64,000 bases of DNA, from contig JAGVSM010004888.1 of the NCBI GenBank assembly GCA_022494885.1, positions 62,001 through 126,000 of the forward strand, in the 5' to 3' direction. Source of the DNA: Micrasema longulum. Lineage: Eukaryota > Arthropoda > Insecta > Trichoptera > Brachycentridae. Below the pieces are notes generated by a model, which saw nothing but the letters and a program-made list of their open reading frames with translations, was not told the DNA's origin and ran no database searches. A program made the translations under genes and the position numbers. Position 1 is the first letter of the stretch. Every line of letters begins with the position of its first letter. Of this stretch, positions 41,880-53,538 are shown piece by piece.

Positions 41880-42305
41880 TCACAATTATCATTTCAATTA
41901 TGTTTTTATTTATATATTCTTTTTCTGTTGATTTCAATGATACTTTTTTGTTTTTTTAAATACTACTTTATTTTACTATTATTTTTTTGATTCTAATAAT
42001 ACCATTATTTTGTATTTTTGATAATGTGTGATTCTTAATTTGTATAATTTAAATTTTAAAAATGATTTCTGATTATCTTTTTTGCATTGTACTTTTTGGA
42101 ATTTTATTATTTATTACTTTTACCTTTTTTTATAGATTGTTATTCTATGTCATTATAAATTGATCTAATTAATTTTAATACGTATTTTTATTGTTATTTA
42201 TTGTGGCTTGACACGGGCTAGCCTAAAAAACCTTAATGAGTTTATTATTATTAATATTTAAACTAGTGTAGTTTTGAATGAATAAATACATAAATAAATA
42301 AATAT
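41880..42305 (+). repeat. LINE 3'-UTR-like region
   Basis: T-rich non-coding stretch ending 'TGTGGCTTGACACGGGCTAG' .. 'TAAAAAACCTTAATGAGTTT', then (AATAAATA)n. The style matches CR1/Jockey 3' ends. No coding part remains. Confidence 0.3.
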
Positions 42306-42694
42306 ACATTTTACATCAGCGCGAAAAGTTTAAAACAGAACTATTTGACAAGTATAATTGGTTGTTTTTAAAATGTTTTCGTTTCGCATAGAAACACTCT
42401 CATTCGTTCTTTTTACCTCAAAATTAGTATTTATTTAATATATATTTTTAAAATTTATTTATTGGAGATATCAAAAGAAATACATGTAACAAAAATATAA
42501 CAAATAAAATATACAGAGAACAAAACCAATGACAGATATCCACATAAATACATTAAATAGTTACAGTTATTTGTATGTTTATTTTGCAGTAATAGATTAG
42601 AATAAGAAAATATATTAGGATGGAGAAAACGGAGAAAAACTAAAACAAATATATTTTCTTTTCCTCGGTTCGGCTTTTAATAAAATGGGGGCTA
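42306..42694. other. AT-rich spacer, nothing recognised
   Basis: No supported feature. Confidence 0.4.
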
Positions 42695-42800
42695 AATAAC
42701 CACTTTTTGACTTTTCTATATTCATCGGTTTTAAGTAGTGGTAGTATTTTCGTCAAGACACTAATTACACTAACATGCAAATTCCACTACACGTTCATGA
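42695..42800 (-). repeat. Family C relative, partial
   Basis: Minus strand 'TAGTGGAATTTGCATGTTAG', 'TTGACGAAAATAC', 'CTTAAAACCGATGAATATAG' and 'AAAAGTC' parallel the 12.5 and 25.2 kb elements. Confidence 0.5.
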
Positions 42801-43019
42801 GAGAAGTTGCACAAAAAAATAAAACCAATGTGCTGATAGGATACATGCTATTAGAAGCTGACACCACAATGTACTCGGGCATATGAAAAGCCGATAAGTG
42901 TTACGAATTTCACTAACATTTATCAAAAATTTTAAACACAAAGTTGAAGTATGAATTATGCAACAAAAGTATGCAAATTCATTTGAAATATTTATTAAAA
43001 AAAAAAAAAACATTTATTT

Positions 43020-43225
43020 CCCTTTTCGTATACAGTTATGCATAGCGCATTGATTTGGCACTCTAAATTTAGAGTATCTGTATATTTTTTCTAACATGGA
43101 AGGTGAGGTTAAGGTGATCAGTCTTAGGCGTCAGTTGCCAGTCCAGGGACAGTAAAATATTACAGTGTAGAACCACCTTTCATTTTTTTTTTATCCCCCC
43201 TGTCAACAATTACACCACGCAGTGT
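43020..43225 (-). repeat. SINE-1, diverged
   Basis: 'ATGCATAGCGCATTGATTTG', 'GGTGATCAGTCTTAGGCGTC', 'CCAGTCCAGGGACAGTAAAA', then head remnants 'CCTGTCAACAATTACACCAC'. Confidence 0.7.
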
Positions 43226-44124
43226 AATTATCTCCAGTCGATTTTATTTTTCAAATTTTCTCCAATTTATCGAATCGAAAACACTCGTATGTAGTCTTCA
43301 CTCGTCTGGATAGAGATCGATCATTATGAATGACTGAATTACTGTAATAAAAATACCATAAAATCTTTAACAGAAAATTTTATTTTCTCTTTCTTATGTT
43401 ACACAAAAATATTGTAACTGTCTATTTATTATATGAGCAAAAATTCACTAACATTTTTTTTATACCCACGAACAGGCCATGCCTTTGTGTGATTTTTTTG
43501 TTGAAATTTTTATTATGAATATCATTTAATTGCGATGTAATTATCTGTTTTACCTCTTATGTAAAATGTCAAATTAACAAAAAAAAAAAAGAAAGTAAAA
43601 TGGATAAAAAAAATATATTTGAGAAAATTAACAGAAAGTTAAAATTTTAAAAACCTTTATCGGTGTGGGTGACTTGACGTAATGTTTTTAACCTAGCCGC
43701 TCCGAAGGGGGGGATTCGAATTTCCAATAGACCGATTTTAATTCGATAACTCAAGTATTGTTAAAGGTATTTGCCGTACTTATATTTTGTGTAATCGTAA
43801 AATTAACAGAAAGAAGCATTTTCTTGTTTTGGTTTTTAAATTTTGAAAAATATGCTTTTTTAAAAATATTAAAACCAAAAAACGACGTTAAGAATACAAG
43901 GGTCAATTTCATTTTATGTACATAAGCATTTGGCAAACAAACAAATATGAATAAAATACACGAATGAGTAAAATATGTGTACGTGAAAACATGAAAAAAT
44001 TATTGCACGGTCATAAACACTTCCAACGTTTTATTCTCCTAACGTAGTCGCTGGGGTCGATTGGTCCCCCGTTCGGATAATGTGTAATTTTTGGGTGCTT
44101 AGCGAGGATAAGGTTAAACATAAC
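43226..44124. other. AT-rich spacer, nothing recognised
   Basis: No supported feature. Confidence 0.4.
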
Positions 44125-44260
44125 ATGAACAGAATGGTGATTGTTATGCAGTGTGTAAGTAGCCACTTAACCCATCTGATGAAAGTCATAAGCCCAGTAA
44201 ATATCTAAACTTCCGTATTCCCTCCTCAAAAATGTTTCTCAACAGAGAGTTTCTGCAGCA
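44125..44260 (+). repeat. FB-1 fragment
   Basis: 'GTGATTGTTATGCAGTGTGT', 'AAAGTCATAAGCCCAGTAAA' and 'CTCCTCAAAAATGTTTCTC'. Confidence 0.7.
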
Positions 44261-45071
44261 AATTAACAAGTTTTAGTGTTTTTAAAAGTTAATTAAAAGA
44301 AACTCTCGGCTGCTAAAAAAATTACACTATTCTATAAAGCTGTACGATTTACCCGGTTTATGGCTGTTTGACACACTTTCAACGGCGCCGTTCTCTCATT
44401 CTGTTTTCGTTATTTATTTATTTATTTCCATCAATATTATCTTTAAAAAATGTAATGGCATTTTAAAAGAAAAATCTAAATATATAAAACTTACGGAAAT
44501 TATTTAATAGGATGCAAAGAAAAACAAAAAATATCCATAAAAATACACGGTTTTAAGATAACGCGTTTAGTTAGTTTAAGACTCTACTTAAAATTCTGCT
44601 TTTTTGAGTTACAACTTTATTTTATCGGATATGCGATCAATACATAAAGTAAATGTAATGTTTTTACTAAACTGATATATAATTCTCATTACTTCTAATG
44701 GTTTTCGGTCACTTTATGATTATTTTATTACATTAACGTGCATAATATTAATGTTATTACAAAACATAATAATTATTACTACGCATTTCAGTCTACCATT
44801 TAATGTTACCCCTGAGGCACGATAAAGTTGTTTCAGGAATTATTTCAGTATTAGAATACACCTATAAATTGACCGTTTTACATTTTATTCCAGAAAATAT
44901 ACGACTCCTAGTTATAAACTACCCTGAATTTCAAATAAATGGAAGAAGATTTTAAATTGTTTAATAAAAAAATAAAATAAAAAAAGTTTGTTACGGGAGG
45001 AGAAAATATAAATGAAATTGAGAAAACAAGGAGGAAAATTCTCTCAGACAAATTAAGAAGACTAAAAAAGA
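44261..45071. other. AT-rich spacer, nothing recognised
   Basis: Contains an imperfect hairpin with AGAGTTTCT/AGAAACTCT ends at about 44246-44308; otherwise nothing. Confidence 0.35.
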
Positions 45072-45205
45072 CATGTCATAGCCTCTTTCTCTTCTAACTC
45101 ATATAGTGTTCATGCTGCTCGACTGTGGAATCTCTCTTCCACTATCAAAGATGTTTCTACAGTATCTCTGTTAAACCCCGTCTTAAAAAACATTTCCCCT
45201 TTCTT
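45072..45205 (+). pseudogene. CR1/Jockey-like RT extreme C-terminus
   Basis: The plus-strand frame reads 'HVIASFSSNSYSVHAARLWN' and 'LSSTIKDVSTVSLLNPVLKN'. The 'R-S-F..NS......RLWN.L...I' signature is the last conserved block of CR1/Jockey-type LINE proteins. Only about 45 codons remain, too short to stand out as an ORF. A T-rich 3' stretch follows. Confidence 0.65.
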
Positions 45206-45509
45206 CCATAATCTCTCTTCCTTTTCGTTTTCTCTTTTATTCATTTTTCCCATTAAGTAATAAAATTGATTCAATGTTATTTGTTACCAATACAGTTGAT
45301 AATTTTTTTTAATATTTTTAGTTTTTTGTTTTACTTTCTATTGAACATGTTTTGTAACTTGAAATATATAAATGAAACTTTTATTTTATTTATTGGTTGG
45401 AAAAAATTGCCATTTGGTTATGATCTTGCAAATGTCAAATTATCCTTATGTACAAAAAGTTATAAAAAATAAAATTTAATAAGTGATTGAATTTAATAAA
45501 TACTGAAAA

Positions 45510-45668
45510 CGGTCATTAAAAGTCGGAATAATTGGAGGGCGAGCATGAAAAGATGCATGAATGTAGATGAAGCAAAATTTGTATGTGAGACAGAGTGATA
45601 AAGCGTTGTATATTATCTGCCTACCCGAACGGAACGGGGAAACGGTGTCTTGGTTTGTTTGTGTTTGT
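45510..45668 (+). pseudogene. LINE-A 3' end scrap
   Basis: 'AAAAGTCGGAATAATTGGAG', 'AAGATGCATGAATGTAGATG', 'TATTATCTGCCTACCCGAAC' and 'CTTGGTTTGTTTGTGTTTG' match the end of LINE-A. Confidence 0.75.
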
Positions 45669-45671
45669 TGA

Positions 45672-45708
45672 AAATCTAAATGTGTTGCATTATACAACAT
45701 TTAGATTT
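45672..45708. repeat. Short hairpin
   Basis: AAATCTAAATGTGTTG against ACAACATTTAGATTT around GCATTAT, placed right after the LINE-A tail. Confidence 0.55.
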
Positions 45709-45909
45709 AAATGAACCCACGAAAAATCACACAACAGTCTTTTTTTTTACACAAAAAATATTTGACTACGAAAATGAATAAACAGTGTTGGAAAAAAAAA
45801 GTATGAAATTACATTAAAATTACTTTAAAATCAAAAATAATAAATGTGGGTACTAAATTTATAAGAGTATAATATTTTATGAATTGCAGCTTAGTTAAAT
45901 TTTGAAGTA

Positions 45910-46225
45910 TTTTTTTTCGCACCATTAGAGGCTAGTAGGCCCAGTTACAGTAGTTAAGCACAGAACACCCAGGCTTGAAATAAATCACATTAATTTGTAA
46001 ATGTTTATAATGACACATGTAGCTTGAAGGATCTGTGCTTTTTGAAACTAGATGTGCTTTTTGATCAAGTGGTGTAAAAACAAAATATTTTATTTATTTA
46101 CTATTTAATCATGTAATTCCACAAAGTTAATGCCAATTTAGTCAATAATACATTTAATTTCCGTGTTCTGTCGAAAATCGAACCCGAACCTTCGATGCGT
46201 GAGTCAAGCGTCATAGCCATTACAT
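45910..46225 (-). mobile_element. SINE-2 copy
   Basis: Minus strand: head near 46225 ('TGACTCACGCATCGAAGGTT', 'CGGGTTCGATTTTCGAC'), and 3' part 'TTCAAGCCTGGGTGTTCTGT' .. 'GGTGCGAAAAAAAA', ending in an A-run. It shares head, 3' part and A-tail with the 53.06-53.54 kb copy. Confidence 0.7.
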
Positions 46226-46249
46226 TTTTTACAAAATACTTTGGATTTG

Positions 46250-46860
46250 ATCTCGAAAGGATTTGTTTGTAAACTTCTTATTCTCCTTAGTCGTTTGCTC
46301 TTGGCAGAGCAGTCGTAGTCCATTAGCAAGAGAAAAGCACGTCGTTACAATCCTCCTCCATCCGCTTCTATCCTCAGCGCTTCTGGAGGCCTCCTGAAGA
46401 GGGGCGCCAGTCGCTTCTGGTACCAAGTCTGTTCATCTGGTAGAACATCTTCTGCAAAATTAAGTTCCCTCTTCTAGTTCTTGTACCATTCATCTTCCCA
46501 TATTATCTCTTCGTCTTGTAACGTGGGCAGTGTACCTGGGAACACGGATTTGTACAGTGGAAGAAAAACAATGTTCAATACCCAGTTCTTGGATTATAGA
46601 GGCATTAGTCCTATGGGCTATCCTTGGTATCCACAGCATTCTACACCAGCACCACAACTTTTCAAAAGCGTCCATCTTTTTCGTACTTTTTCTGTTTCGT
46701 ACGTTTTTCTGCGGCATACAAAGACATAGGAAAAATTAGGGTTTTGACCATTTTTATTTTGGTAGACTTGGCGAAACTGCGTTGTTGCCAAACCTTTTTC
46801 AATTTCTCCATCGACGAGCGTTCAATGGCATTTAGTCTCTCAATTTAAGCAACCCACCTC
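46250..46860 (-). pseudogene. LINE-F RT C-terminal half, decayed
   Basis: The minus-strand frame at 46717-46490 reads 'KKMDAFEKLWCWCRMLWIPR' and 'IAHRTNASIIQELGIEHC', then 'RDNMGR' and a stop. The 65-codon frame at 46426-46229 has 'EASRSAEDRSGWRRIVTTC'. The 'DAFE.WCWRRML.IPW..HRTN.SI' block is characteristic of an arthropod LINE type distinct from LINE-A and LINE-B here. At least two frame breaks lie between the blocks; the RT catalytic region is not present. Plus-strand ORFs are shadows. Confidence 0.85.
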
Positions 46861-47849
46861 CTTTGTTTACTATCATTGAGCCCAAATAAATATATCAATC
46901 AACGACTTCGGGATTTCCAATGCAATGTTTGTAGACATTTGTATGTTTGTAAAGACGAGTTTAAAAATTTCAAGGTATGGCGGTTTTATTATGCGAAAAA
47001 GTATCAGATTACATAATATTGATTTGTGAGTGCGAATTTATAAAGCTAATTAAGGAAAAGATTTGAAATATTTATTACTCAAAGTTACACACTACATCAC
47101 AATATAATTTATCAAAAGGAATTCACAATAAAGCGAATCATAAAGATCTTGTATTATTTTCTGACTCATGTAATACGAACTTTGTGTAAGTATTTCACAA
47201 TACATTTTTTTAGGAGCAATCATAACAGTCAAACTTTCGCCCTTGTCAGTTGCCCAAATATAAATTAATAAGGCTTGCATCGCATCGTGCAAAAGAAGGA
47301 TGTTTTATTAAAAATCTTGGAGCAGAGAACAGAAAAATATATTCTTTCACATAAATCATTCTTCTTCATCTCATTCAAGCAAAGGGATGAATGGGTGCAA
47401 TATTCGGGGGTAGGGGGAGTGGTATTAGCGCGTGCCACTCTAACTACGCAGTAGGCGAAGGGTTCAATGATCTAAGGGTGCATGAATCGCCTACTTGCAT
47501 ACGTACCCTGTATTATCCCCGAAGGGAATGGAAGGAGGAAGGGTGGAAAATTCAGAGATATTCAAACGGTTTGGGATTTTTTTAAATGTGTCTTTCCTTA
47601 GAAAACCCAGTGACAATTTAATTAACAAGAGTAAGATTATTTTTTTAAGAAAGCGTAATGTTTCGCTCGTTTGATTATTATATTTTTTAACCAGTTATTA
47701 ATATATTCTTAATTACAATGATGTACAAATAAACTTGTCTGTTTTTTTGTTGTTACAGTTTAATTTATTTTCTTGTTTTCCACAATACTTTTTCATCACG
47801 CCACCAGCCAAAAGCTGATGGACGCTCAAATTACTGGTTCGCGGATTTG
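46861..47849. other. Spacer; GC-elevated patch 47380-47560
   Basis: The minus-strand frame at 47092-47292 and plus-strand frame at 47391-47585 have no recognisable domain. The latter sits in a distinctly GC-richer patch of unknown origin. Confidence 0.3.
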
Positions 47850-48205
47850 CGATATTTTAACAATATTTGCGACTGAACCCAAATACAAATGAATGCAACT
47901 ATTTAATTTGTTTTGGAGTTCTTGGCACCTCATTGATTCGGAACTTTTCTCGCGGCAGTCAGGATCAGATTTTGTAGTCAGCAAGGCACTTGTTGTGGTT
48001 TCTAGATTATTTATATACGATAACACTACACAGTGGATTTTTGATTGCTAAAACAAATTATTGCACTCGGTGACAGTTTGTTTGTTATTCTGGCTGGAAT
48101 ATGGTACCCACAGTAGAAAATAAATAAACGCCGCAATCTTGTAAATGTGCAATATACAATAAACAAATACATATAGTCTATGTGGCGTAACCACTTTTTT
48201 TTTTA
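47850..48205 (+). repeat. Dispersed repeat family G, copy 2
   Basis: Same block order as 6480-6960 ('CGCGGCAGTCAGGATCAGAT', 'GGTACCCACAGTAGAAA', 'TGTGGCGTAACC'). Shorter and more AT-rich. Confidence 0.65.
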
Positions 48206-48607
48206 TAGAAACCTCACTGTAAACAACCCGTGTCATGGCATTAATTTATTTATATTACGCTTCTAGTTATAATAATAGTTGGTTGCTTAAGCAAACATAC
48301 ACGACAAATTACTTTGTGCATCTGTGGTACTGATATTTTTTTACAAGTTAATATGTGCAAGCTCTGTTTACCCATTAAAAAGAGCTAAAATGTATTTATG
48401 TATATTTTTTTGGACTAATTTGACAAGTCTGTTTTTCGGTTAACTAAAATATATTTCTTTTAGCAATCAGCCGTTTAAAGTGCATATATTTTTGTACTTA
48501 AAGTTTGAGAAGTGGATAGCTATCTTAAGTACTTACCTTACGTGCGCAGTTCTATTATATTGATCTAAAGGCGAATTACGCACAACGCAATTCTCGTATG
48601 CTTGTAA

Positions 48608-48645
48608 TACATAATATTGTACAAATACATATACAATATTATGTA
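48608..48645. repeat. Perfect 14-bp hairpin
   Basis: TACATAATATTGTA and TACAATATTATGTA around a 10-nt loop. Confidence 0.75.
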
Positions 48646-48809
48646 ATGTATACAGTACACGATACACCTGCAGCACTTAATTGGAATCCTTGTTAGTATA
48701 TAAGCTAAACATTACAGGACTAAGTATAAATGTACGCATACATGTCAATGGTAAATAGACACCCAATTATGCCTATGATTAATGAATTGATTAATCCTAG
48801 ATTACATTA

Positions 48810-48865
48810 AGGAAAAGGATCAATCTTACGCTTCAGTTACGAACTACTACCTTTCTGAAAATGTG
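48810..48865 (-). repeat. SINE-1 scrap
   Basis: 'AGGATCAATCTTACGCTTCA' and 'TGAAAATGTGAAC' are reversed body blocks. Confidence 0.45.
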
Positions 48866-49029
48866 AACAGACATCCGTTGAATTAATGATAAATGATCGA
48901 TCTTCCAATCAATAGAGATGTAAAGATTGTATATGAGAAGGAAATACAAAAGTAGTATTATTGAATTATTGTTTTTAAGTAAACAAGCATTTAACGCACA
49001 AAATTTGAAGAAATATGGATATTAAATTA

Positions 49030-49135
49030 TTGATCATCATACTTATTTCCCTATACATGGAAGATAAGGTAATCCGGCTTAAGCTTCAAGTGCCTATCCA
49101 GGGTCAATGAAATATTGTAATCTATGGATGTGAAT
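49030..49135 (-). repeat. SINE-1 fragment
   Basis: 'GATCATCATACTTATTTCCC', 'GGTAATCCGGCTTAAGCTTC' and 'TCAATGAAATATTGTAATC' are the reversed tail and body. Confidence 0.55.
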
Positions 49136-49224
49136 TTAACAGTGTATAAAAATAGTACTTTTATCGCTAATGACGGACCATTTTACTCATTGTCTTCTCA
49201 TTAGAAAAACAAACTTGTCAACAA

Positions 49225-49415
49225 CTGCTAAGTCAATAATGTTTTGAGTTTGTCCAAACTCCTGTAAACAAGGATTGGATTCAACCTCCTACGGATCAGT
49301 TAATATTGACATGAAGAATATTTTATAGAAGGAAATATAGAAGTCTAGGCATCGACAGGGCTTATAAATTATCATTGGCTGGTTAACGGCCACTTGCAAT
49401 AACAGTTAAATGTAA
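49225..49415 (-). repeat. FB-1 fragment
   Basis: Plus strand 'AATGTTTTGAGTTTGTCCAA', 'AGAAGTCTAGGCATCGACAG', 'TTATCATTGGCTGGTTAACG'. Confidence 0.75.
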
Positions 49416-49439
49416 TGTTCTATATGTTTGTTGAAATAT

Positions 49440-49490
49440 GTAAATTTTCTTAGTATCTTCGGCATGGGTTACCCCAGTGAGAACATACTA
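49440..49490 (-). repeat. Repeat family E, diverged
   Basis: 'CTTCGGCATGGGTTACCCCA' followed by 'GTGAGAA' is the reverse of the family E core. Confidence 0.45.
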
Positions 49491-51034
49491 TTTTAAATGT
49501 TTCATATTTAAATAATAATAATTATTATTCGTTTCCAAAATAAATTATCCTTTTCTTTTGAAATATCTATGAAAATTCACAATAATTAAACAAGTCTAAT
49601 TCAGCTCATCGACAACCTCACCTCTATCGTTTTTCACAGCAGTTATAATTATTTTCACCACTCCAAATCCAATTCATAGCCATAAAATTACTATCAAAAA
49701 GAGATAAAAATGTAAGAGGCTCCTCGGGGCTCCTCGGGCTCCTCGGAAGGGGAAAACAGGAATTATATTCGGACTAAAGAAGCCATTTTTTTTAAATTTA
49801 ATGAGTTGTGGCATCGGAAAAGCACCTACATCACAAGAAAAATTTTACGGTACTTAAAGAAAACATTAAAATTGGTGAAATAAATGATTTGTTTCTTGTT
49901 TGTAATATAAAAAAAACTAATGTATTCATTGTTTATCATTTGTCAAAGTGAAAAACATTCCAAATGTTGTGTACATTTGATTATTTACTCTTTTCACAAA
50001 GATGCTAATATCTCAGTTTCACTATTTTATGGCCGGCTGGTTTTTGCTTAGCTACGTTTAATTATGTGTGGTATTTTTTAGTTGAAATAAACAGTAAAAC
50101 AAAACATAAAAAATCATTCTCAATAATATATTTAAAAAAATGTTTTTGTTCCAAATTTTAAAAATAAATGCTGATGTTTGTAAGGAAAACACCATAGAAT
50201 TAAGAATAGTCCAGAAACCGCACACGCACATCAAACAGAAGGCAACTTAACTACTCATAAATGAGTAGGTTTACGTTTTGACCCATTAGTTTCTTAGTAG
50301 ACGTTGCTCAGTACACAACTCCTGATTTGAATTCAACTATCCTGTGTTGTGTCCTTTTAAAGTGTAGAAATACTGCTAGGATCTTAAAGAAACAGGATGC
50401 AATCACATTTCATGTGTAATTAGCAAATGAATGTCAGTTTGTCGAAGAAACAAAATGGAAATTTCGTTAGTGTTGCCAGGGTAGTAATTTTTTTTTACCC
50501 TTCTTTGCTCATCTAATGAGAGAATTAATGAAAATTGAATCTCGGATTAAACAACTCTGTGGTGAACATTTGACCGACATTATTTTCGAAACATCATAAT
50601 GTACACATAATGTATAATAATTGTCAGACGCACCCTTATTAAATGACCCTTTACTTATTTACTCTGTTGTGTCAATCAATATTTCCGCGTGCAGTGCACA
50701 ATAAAATTTTTGTGAAATTAACAGATTGCTTTAAATTTTACCTTACATTTGTGTTATGATTTTTTTCCCATCAACTTTACGCTACGACTCACGAATGCAC
50801 GCGGCGAAAGTAGGGCATAGTGAGGGAATTATTGGACACAGTCCGATGTATTCAAATACGATTCAACGCTCCTTCAGGCCTTTTTATTCTATGGGTAGCA
50901 CAAAGTTAAATCAACGTAGCATTTAGTGTAATCATAGCAATATATCGCATTTCCGATAAAATAGAGTCATAACTCAAAAAAAAAAGATTTTTAGATAAGT
51001 CAAGTTAATTAGTAAATTAAATTTTAAGTAACTA
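49491..51034. other. AT-rich spacer with a GC-rich mini-tandem
   Basis: Only the short tandem at 49718-49746 stands out; otherwise no gene or repeat recognised. Confidence 0.35.
49718..49746. repeat. GC-rich mini-tandem (GGCTCCTCGG)3
   Basis: Three nearly exact 9-10 nt units in an AT-rich background. Confidence 0.8.
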
Positions 51035-51215
51035 TGATTGAGTATGTCCAAATATTTGTAGACGGGCTGGATGTACTCTCTAAGGGGTTATTAGGGTATG
51101 AATTTGTTGCCACAGAGAGCGAAATCATTTTTCAGAAGGAAATATGAAAGTCTAGGCATTTTCAGGTCTTATGACATGTCACTGGCCGGTTTAAGTGGCC
51201 ACATTAAACAATATG
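51035..51215 (-). repeat. FB-1 fragment
   Basis: 'GATTGAGTATGTCCAAATAT', 'GAAAGTCTAGGCATTTTCAG', 'ACTGGCCGGTTTAAGTGGCC'. Confidence 0.75.
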
Positions 51216-51225
51216 TTCACCTTTT

Positions 51226-51450
51226 GTCAGCGTCGTGTTATAGTGGTCAGCGCGTTTTCCTATCAAGCAAGAGTTGTCGGGTTCTATTCCCGACACGATT
51301 GATTTGAAATATTTATAAAAAAAGGTGTTTTCACACTAGAATATTTCAAAGTCCCTGGACTGGTACCTGAAGCGTAAGACTGACATTCTTGACTGATTGA
51401 TGTACCAATTCGGTGTCCTATGGATCGGAATGGAAATGATCATGAATATA
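51226..51450 (+). mobile_element. SINE-1 copy
   Basis: Head 'TATAGTGGTCAGCGCGTTTT' and 'GGGTTCTATTCCCGACACG', body 'TATTTCAAAGTCCCTGGACT' and 'CTGAAGCGTAAGACTGACAT', truncated tail. Confidence 0.82.
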
Positions 51451-51546
51451 TATTTTATAAATATATATATATATTTTAACATGTTTTACTGTAAGAAAAA
51501 AAAATATTTAAAAAAAAAATCTTAAATAATAAACTGCACATTTGTC

Positions 51547-51794
51547 GGCCTCGTGGTGTAATGGTCAGCGCGTTTGCCTATCATGCAAGAGGTCTCGGGT
51601 TCGATTTCTGACATGGTTGATATGAATTATTTTTTTTAAGGGTGTTTTCACACTGTAATATTTCATAGCCCCTGTACTGGTACCTAAAACGTAAGACTGA
51701 TCATCTGACCTTCATATAACAAAATGATCAAGATAAGATGCGATTGCAGTTCCCTATACACCATTAGGTGCGGAAAGAGAATGATGATGATGTT
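51547..51794 (+). mobile_element. SINE-1 copy, near full length
   Basis: Head 'CGGCCTCGTGGTGTAATGGT' and 'GGTCTCGGGTTCGATTTC', body 'TCATAGCCCCTGTACTGGTA', end 'ACCATTAGGTGCGGAAAGAG' and (ATG)n. It lies in the same orientation only ~100 bp after the previous copy. Confidence 0.88.
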
Positions 51795-52357
51795 TTACGG
51801 AATAATGCTACTTATTCGTAGAAATAAATTATGGAGGAGTTGAATTAAAACTTTCGAGCAAATCTGAAATTGAACGCCATTGTAATATGAATTGGGCCAT
51901 TCATAAATAATTTCAAAGAGATTTATCGTAGTGTGGGATACGAATGAGGTTCAATTTCTATGTGTTGTGTGTACGAATGAGTTTCGGGGTCAACACTATA
52001 TCACAAAGGTGGAGAATTCACCCCAAGATTACTTGTTGGTTGCCTTGCAACGCTTCTACGCAGCATTTTTAGTTGCTCCCTGCTGGAGGTTCCGGGGGAG
52101 CCGATGGGGAAGAGGGCGGAAATAAGGGTTGTAGCCCCTTTCGATGACTTTAATTGGACACGGCATATGTCACAAGAGTGTATTTCATTACACGCAAAAT
52201 AAATAATAATTTGACGGAATATAAATAGAAAAAAAACATAAAACATCGAGCGGAAAGTCACTTTTTGCAAAACGTTAACCCTTTGCCGCCCTGATGGTAA
52301 AAATTTATCAAAGTGTAAAATTAATTAATTAATTTACATTTTATCACATTTATTTAA
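51795..52357. other. Spacer; GC-rich patch near 52060-52130
   Basis: Frames at 51931-52125 (+) and 52001-52270 (-) overlap and have no visible domain. Confidence 0.3.
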
Positions 52358-52614
52358 CATCATTATTCCATTTCCAAACCAAATGGTGCATAAGGCAGTG
52401 CATTGGTACACCAATTGCACCGTTTCTTGTAAACTTTTGTTACATGAAGGCGAGATGATCATTCTTACGCTTCAGGTACCAGTCCAGGGTCTATGAAATA
52501 TTATATTGTGAAAACACCCTTTAAAATAAATCATTCATGTCAACCATGTTGGAAATTGAGTTCGAGACCTCTTGCGTGGTAGGCAAACGTGCTGACCATT
52601 AAACCACTTGGCTT
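52358..52614 (-). mobile_element. SINE-1 copy, near full length
   Basis: Plus-strand order: tail 'CATCATTATTCCATTTCC', 'GCATTGGTACACCAATTGCA', 'TACGCTTCAGGTACCAGTCC', 'GAGACCTCTTGCGTGGTAGG', head end 'TTAAACCACTTGGC'. Confidence 0.87.
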
Positions 52615-52894
52615 ATTTTATTATAATTATTTTGATAGCATGTAAGTTCTTTTTTTTTCGAATATTTTTTAGGTTTTTCATTTATTTTTATAAATATATC
52701 GTATTGGAACAATAACAACTTTTATATTGCAATTCCCCGATACGACGCCGACGGTTTAAATAAGTACCACCGTTATTTTTAAAGTTAAAAAAAATCAAAT
52801 GTATGATTTTTTCAATCTCTTAGTAATATTATTCAAAATGCAAATGTTCAGGGATCAAAGAGTTAACGTGGAGCATAACCAATATAAATGTCCG

Positions 52895-53050
52895 TGCCAA
52901 GCCTAGTGAAAAGAATCCATGCTTTAAATGCTAGAGGTCCTGGGGGCGATTTCTGGCATACTTTGCTTTAAATGTTGGTTATAAAGTACACATGGATATT
53001 TTATTGTTTTTGAAATGACACCTGAAACGTAAGACTGATCACTTTACGCA
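52895..53050 (+). repeat. SINE-1, diverged and partly deleted
   Basis: 'TGCTAGAGGTCCTGGGGGCG', 'AATGACACCTGAAACGTAAG', 'ACTGATCACTTTACGCATAA'. It ends where the A-tail of SINE-2 begins. Confidence 0.6.
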
Positions 53051-53054
53051 TAAT

Positions 53055-53538
53055 GTTTTTTTTTTTTTGCACCACAACAGGCCAGGAGGCCTAATTACAG
53101 TGGTGAATTACATCACAGAGCACCCAGGCTTGAGAAAAATCTCATTTTAATTTTTTATCATTTATCATTTATTAATCATTTATTTATTCATATATATGTA
53201 CATTACAAAATAAAATATCTTAATTCATACATATAGAAATAATTAGGTAAAATTAGGTATATGTAAAAAAAACACATTAGTATACATAATATCCAAAGAA
53301 TAATATGTTAAAAAAGTAAGAGAATCTTGTAACGAAAAACTCCCTCAGAGACGTGAAAAATGTCAATGTCCAAAGTGATATTGTTCAACATAGAGATAGC
53401 CATTCCAACAGGCATAACCATTGGCAGGTTGGTCCTGTATATTGGAATGTGAAAAAATTTTTGTGTTCTCACCGGGAATCGAACCCGGAACCTTCCGTGC
53501 GTGAGTCAAGCGTCTTGACCACTACACCACGGAGGCCG
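53055..53538 (-). mobile_element. SINE-2, long copy with A-tail
   Basis: Minus strand: head 53538-53465 ('GGCCTCCGTGGTGTAGTGGT', 'AGGTTCCGGGTTCGATTCCC'), a body with 'AATATACAGGACCAACCTGC', an AT-rich middle, then the 3' part 'CTCAAGCCTGGGTGCTCTGT' and 'GGCCTGTTGTGGTGC' before an A-run (plus-strand T-run 53055-53068). Homology to a tRNA is clear in D- and T-arms; the anticodon arm does not pair. Confidence 0.75.

Noticed and set aside
46481..46848. Several plus-strand ORFs
   Set aside because: They lie antisense to the LINE-F fragment and show no domain.
47391..47585. Glycine-rich 64-codon ORF as a host exon
   Set aside because: No recognisable domain, no splice context, and composition alone is not enough evidence.
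53465..53538. tRNA-Val-like gene (minus strand)
   Set aside because: The anticodon stem does not pair and the sequence is the head of SINE-2.
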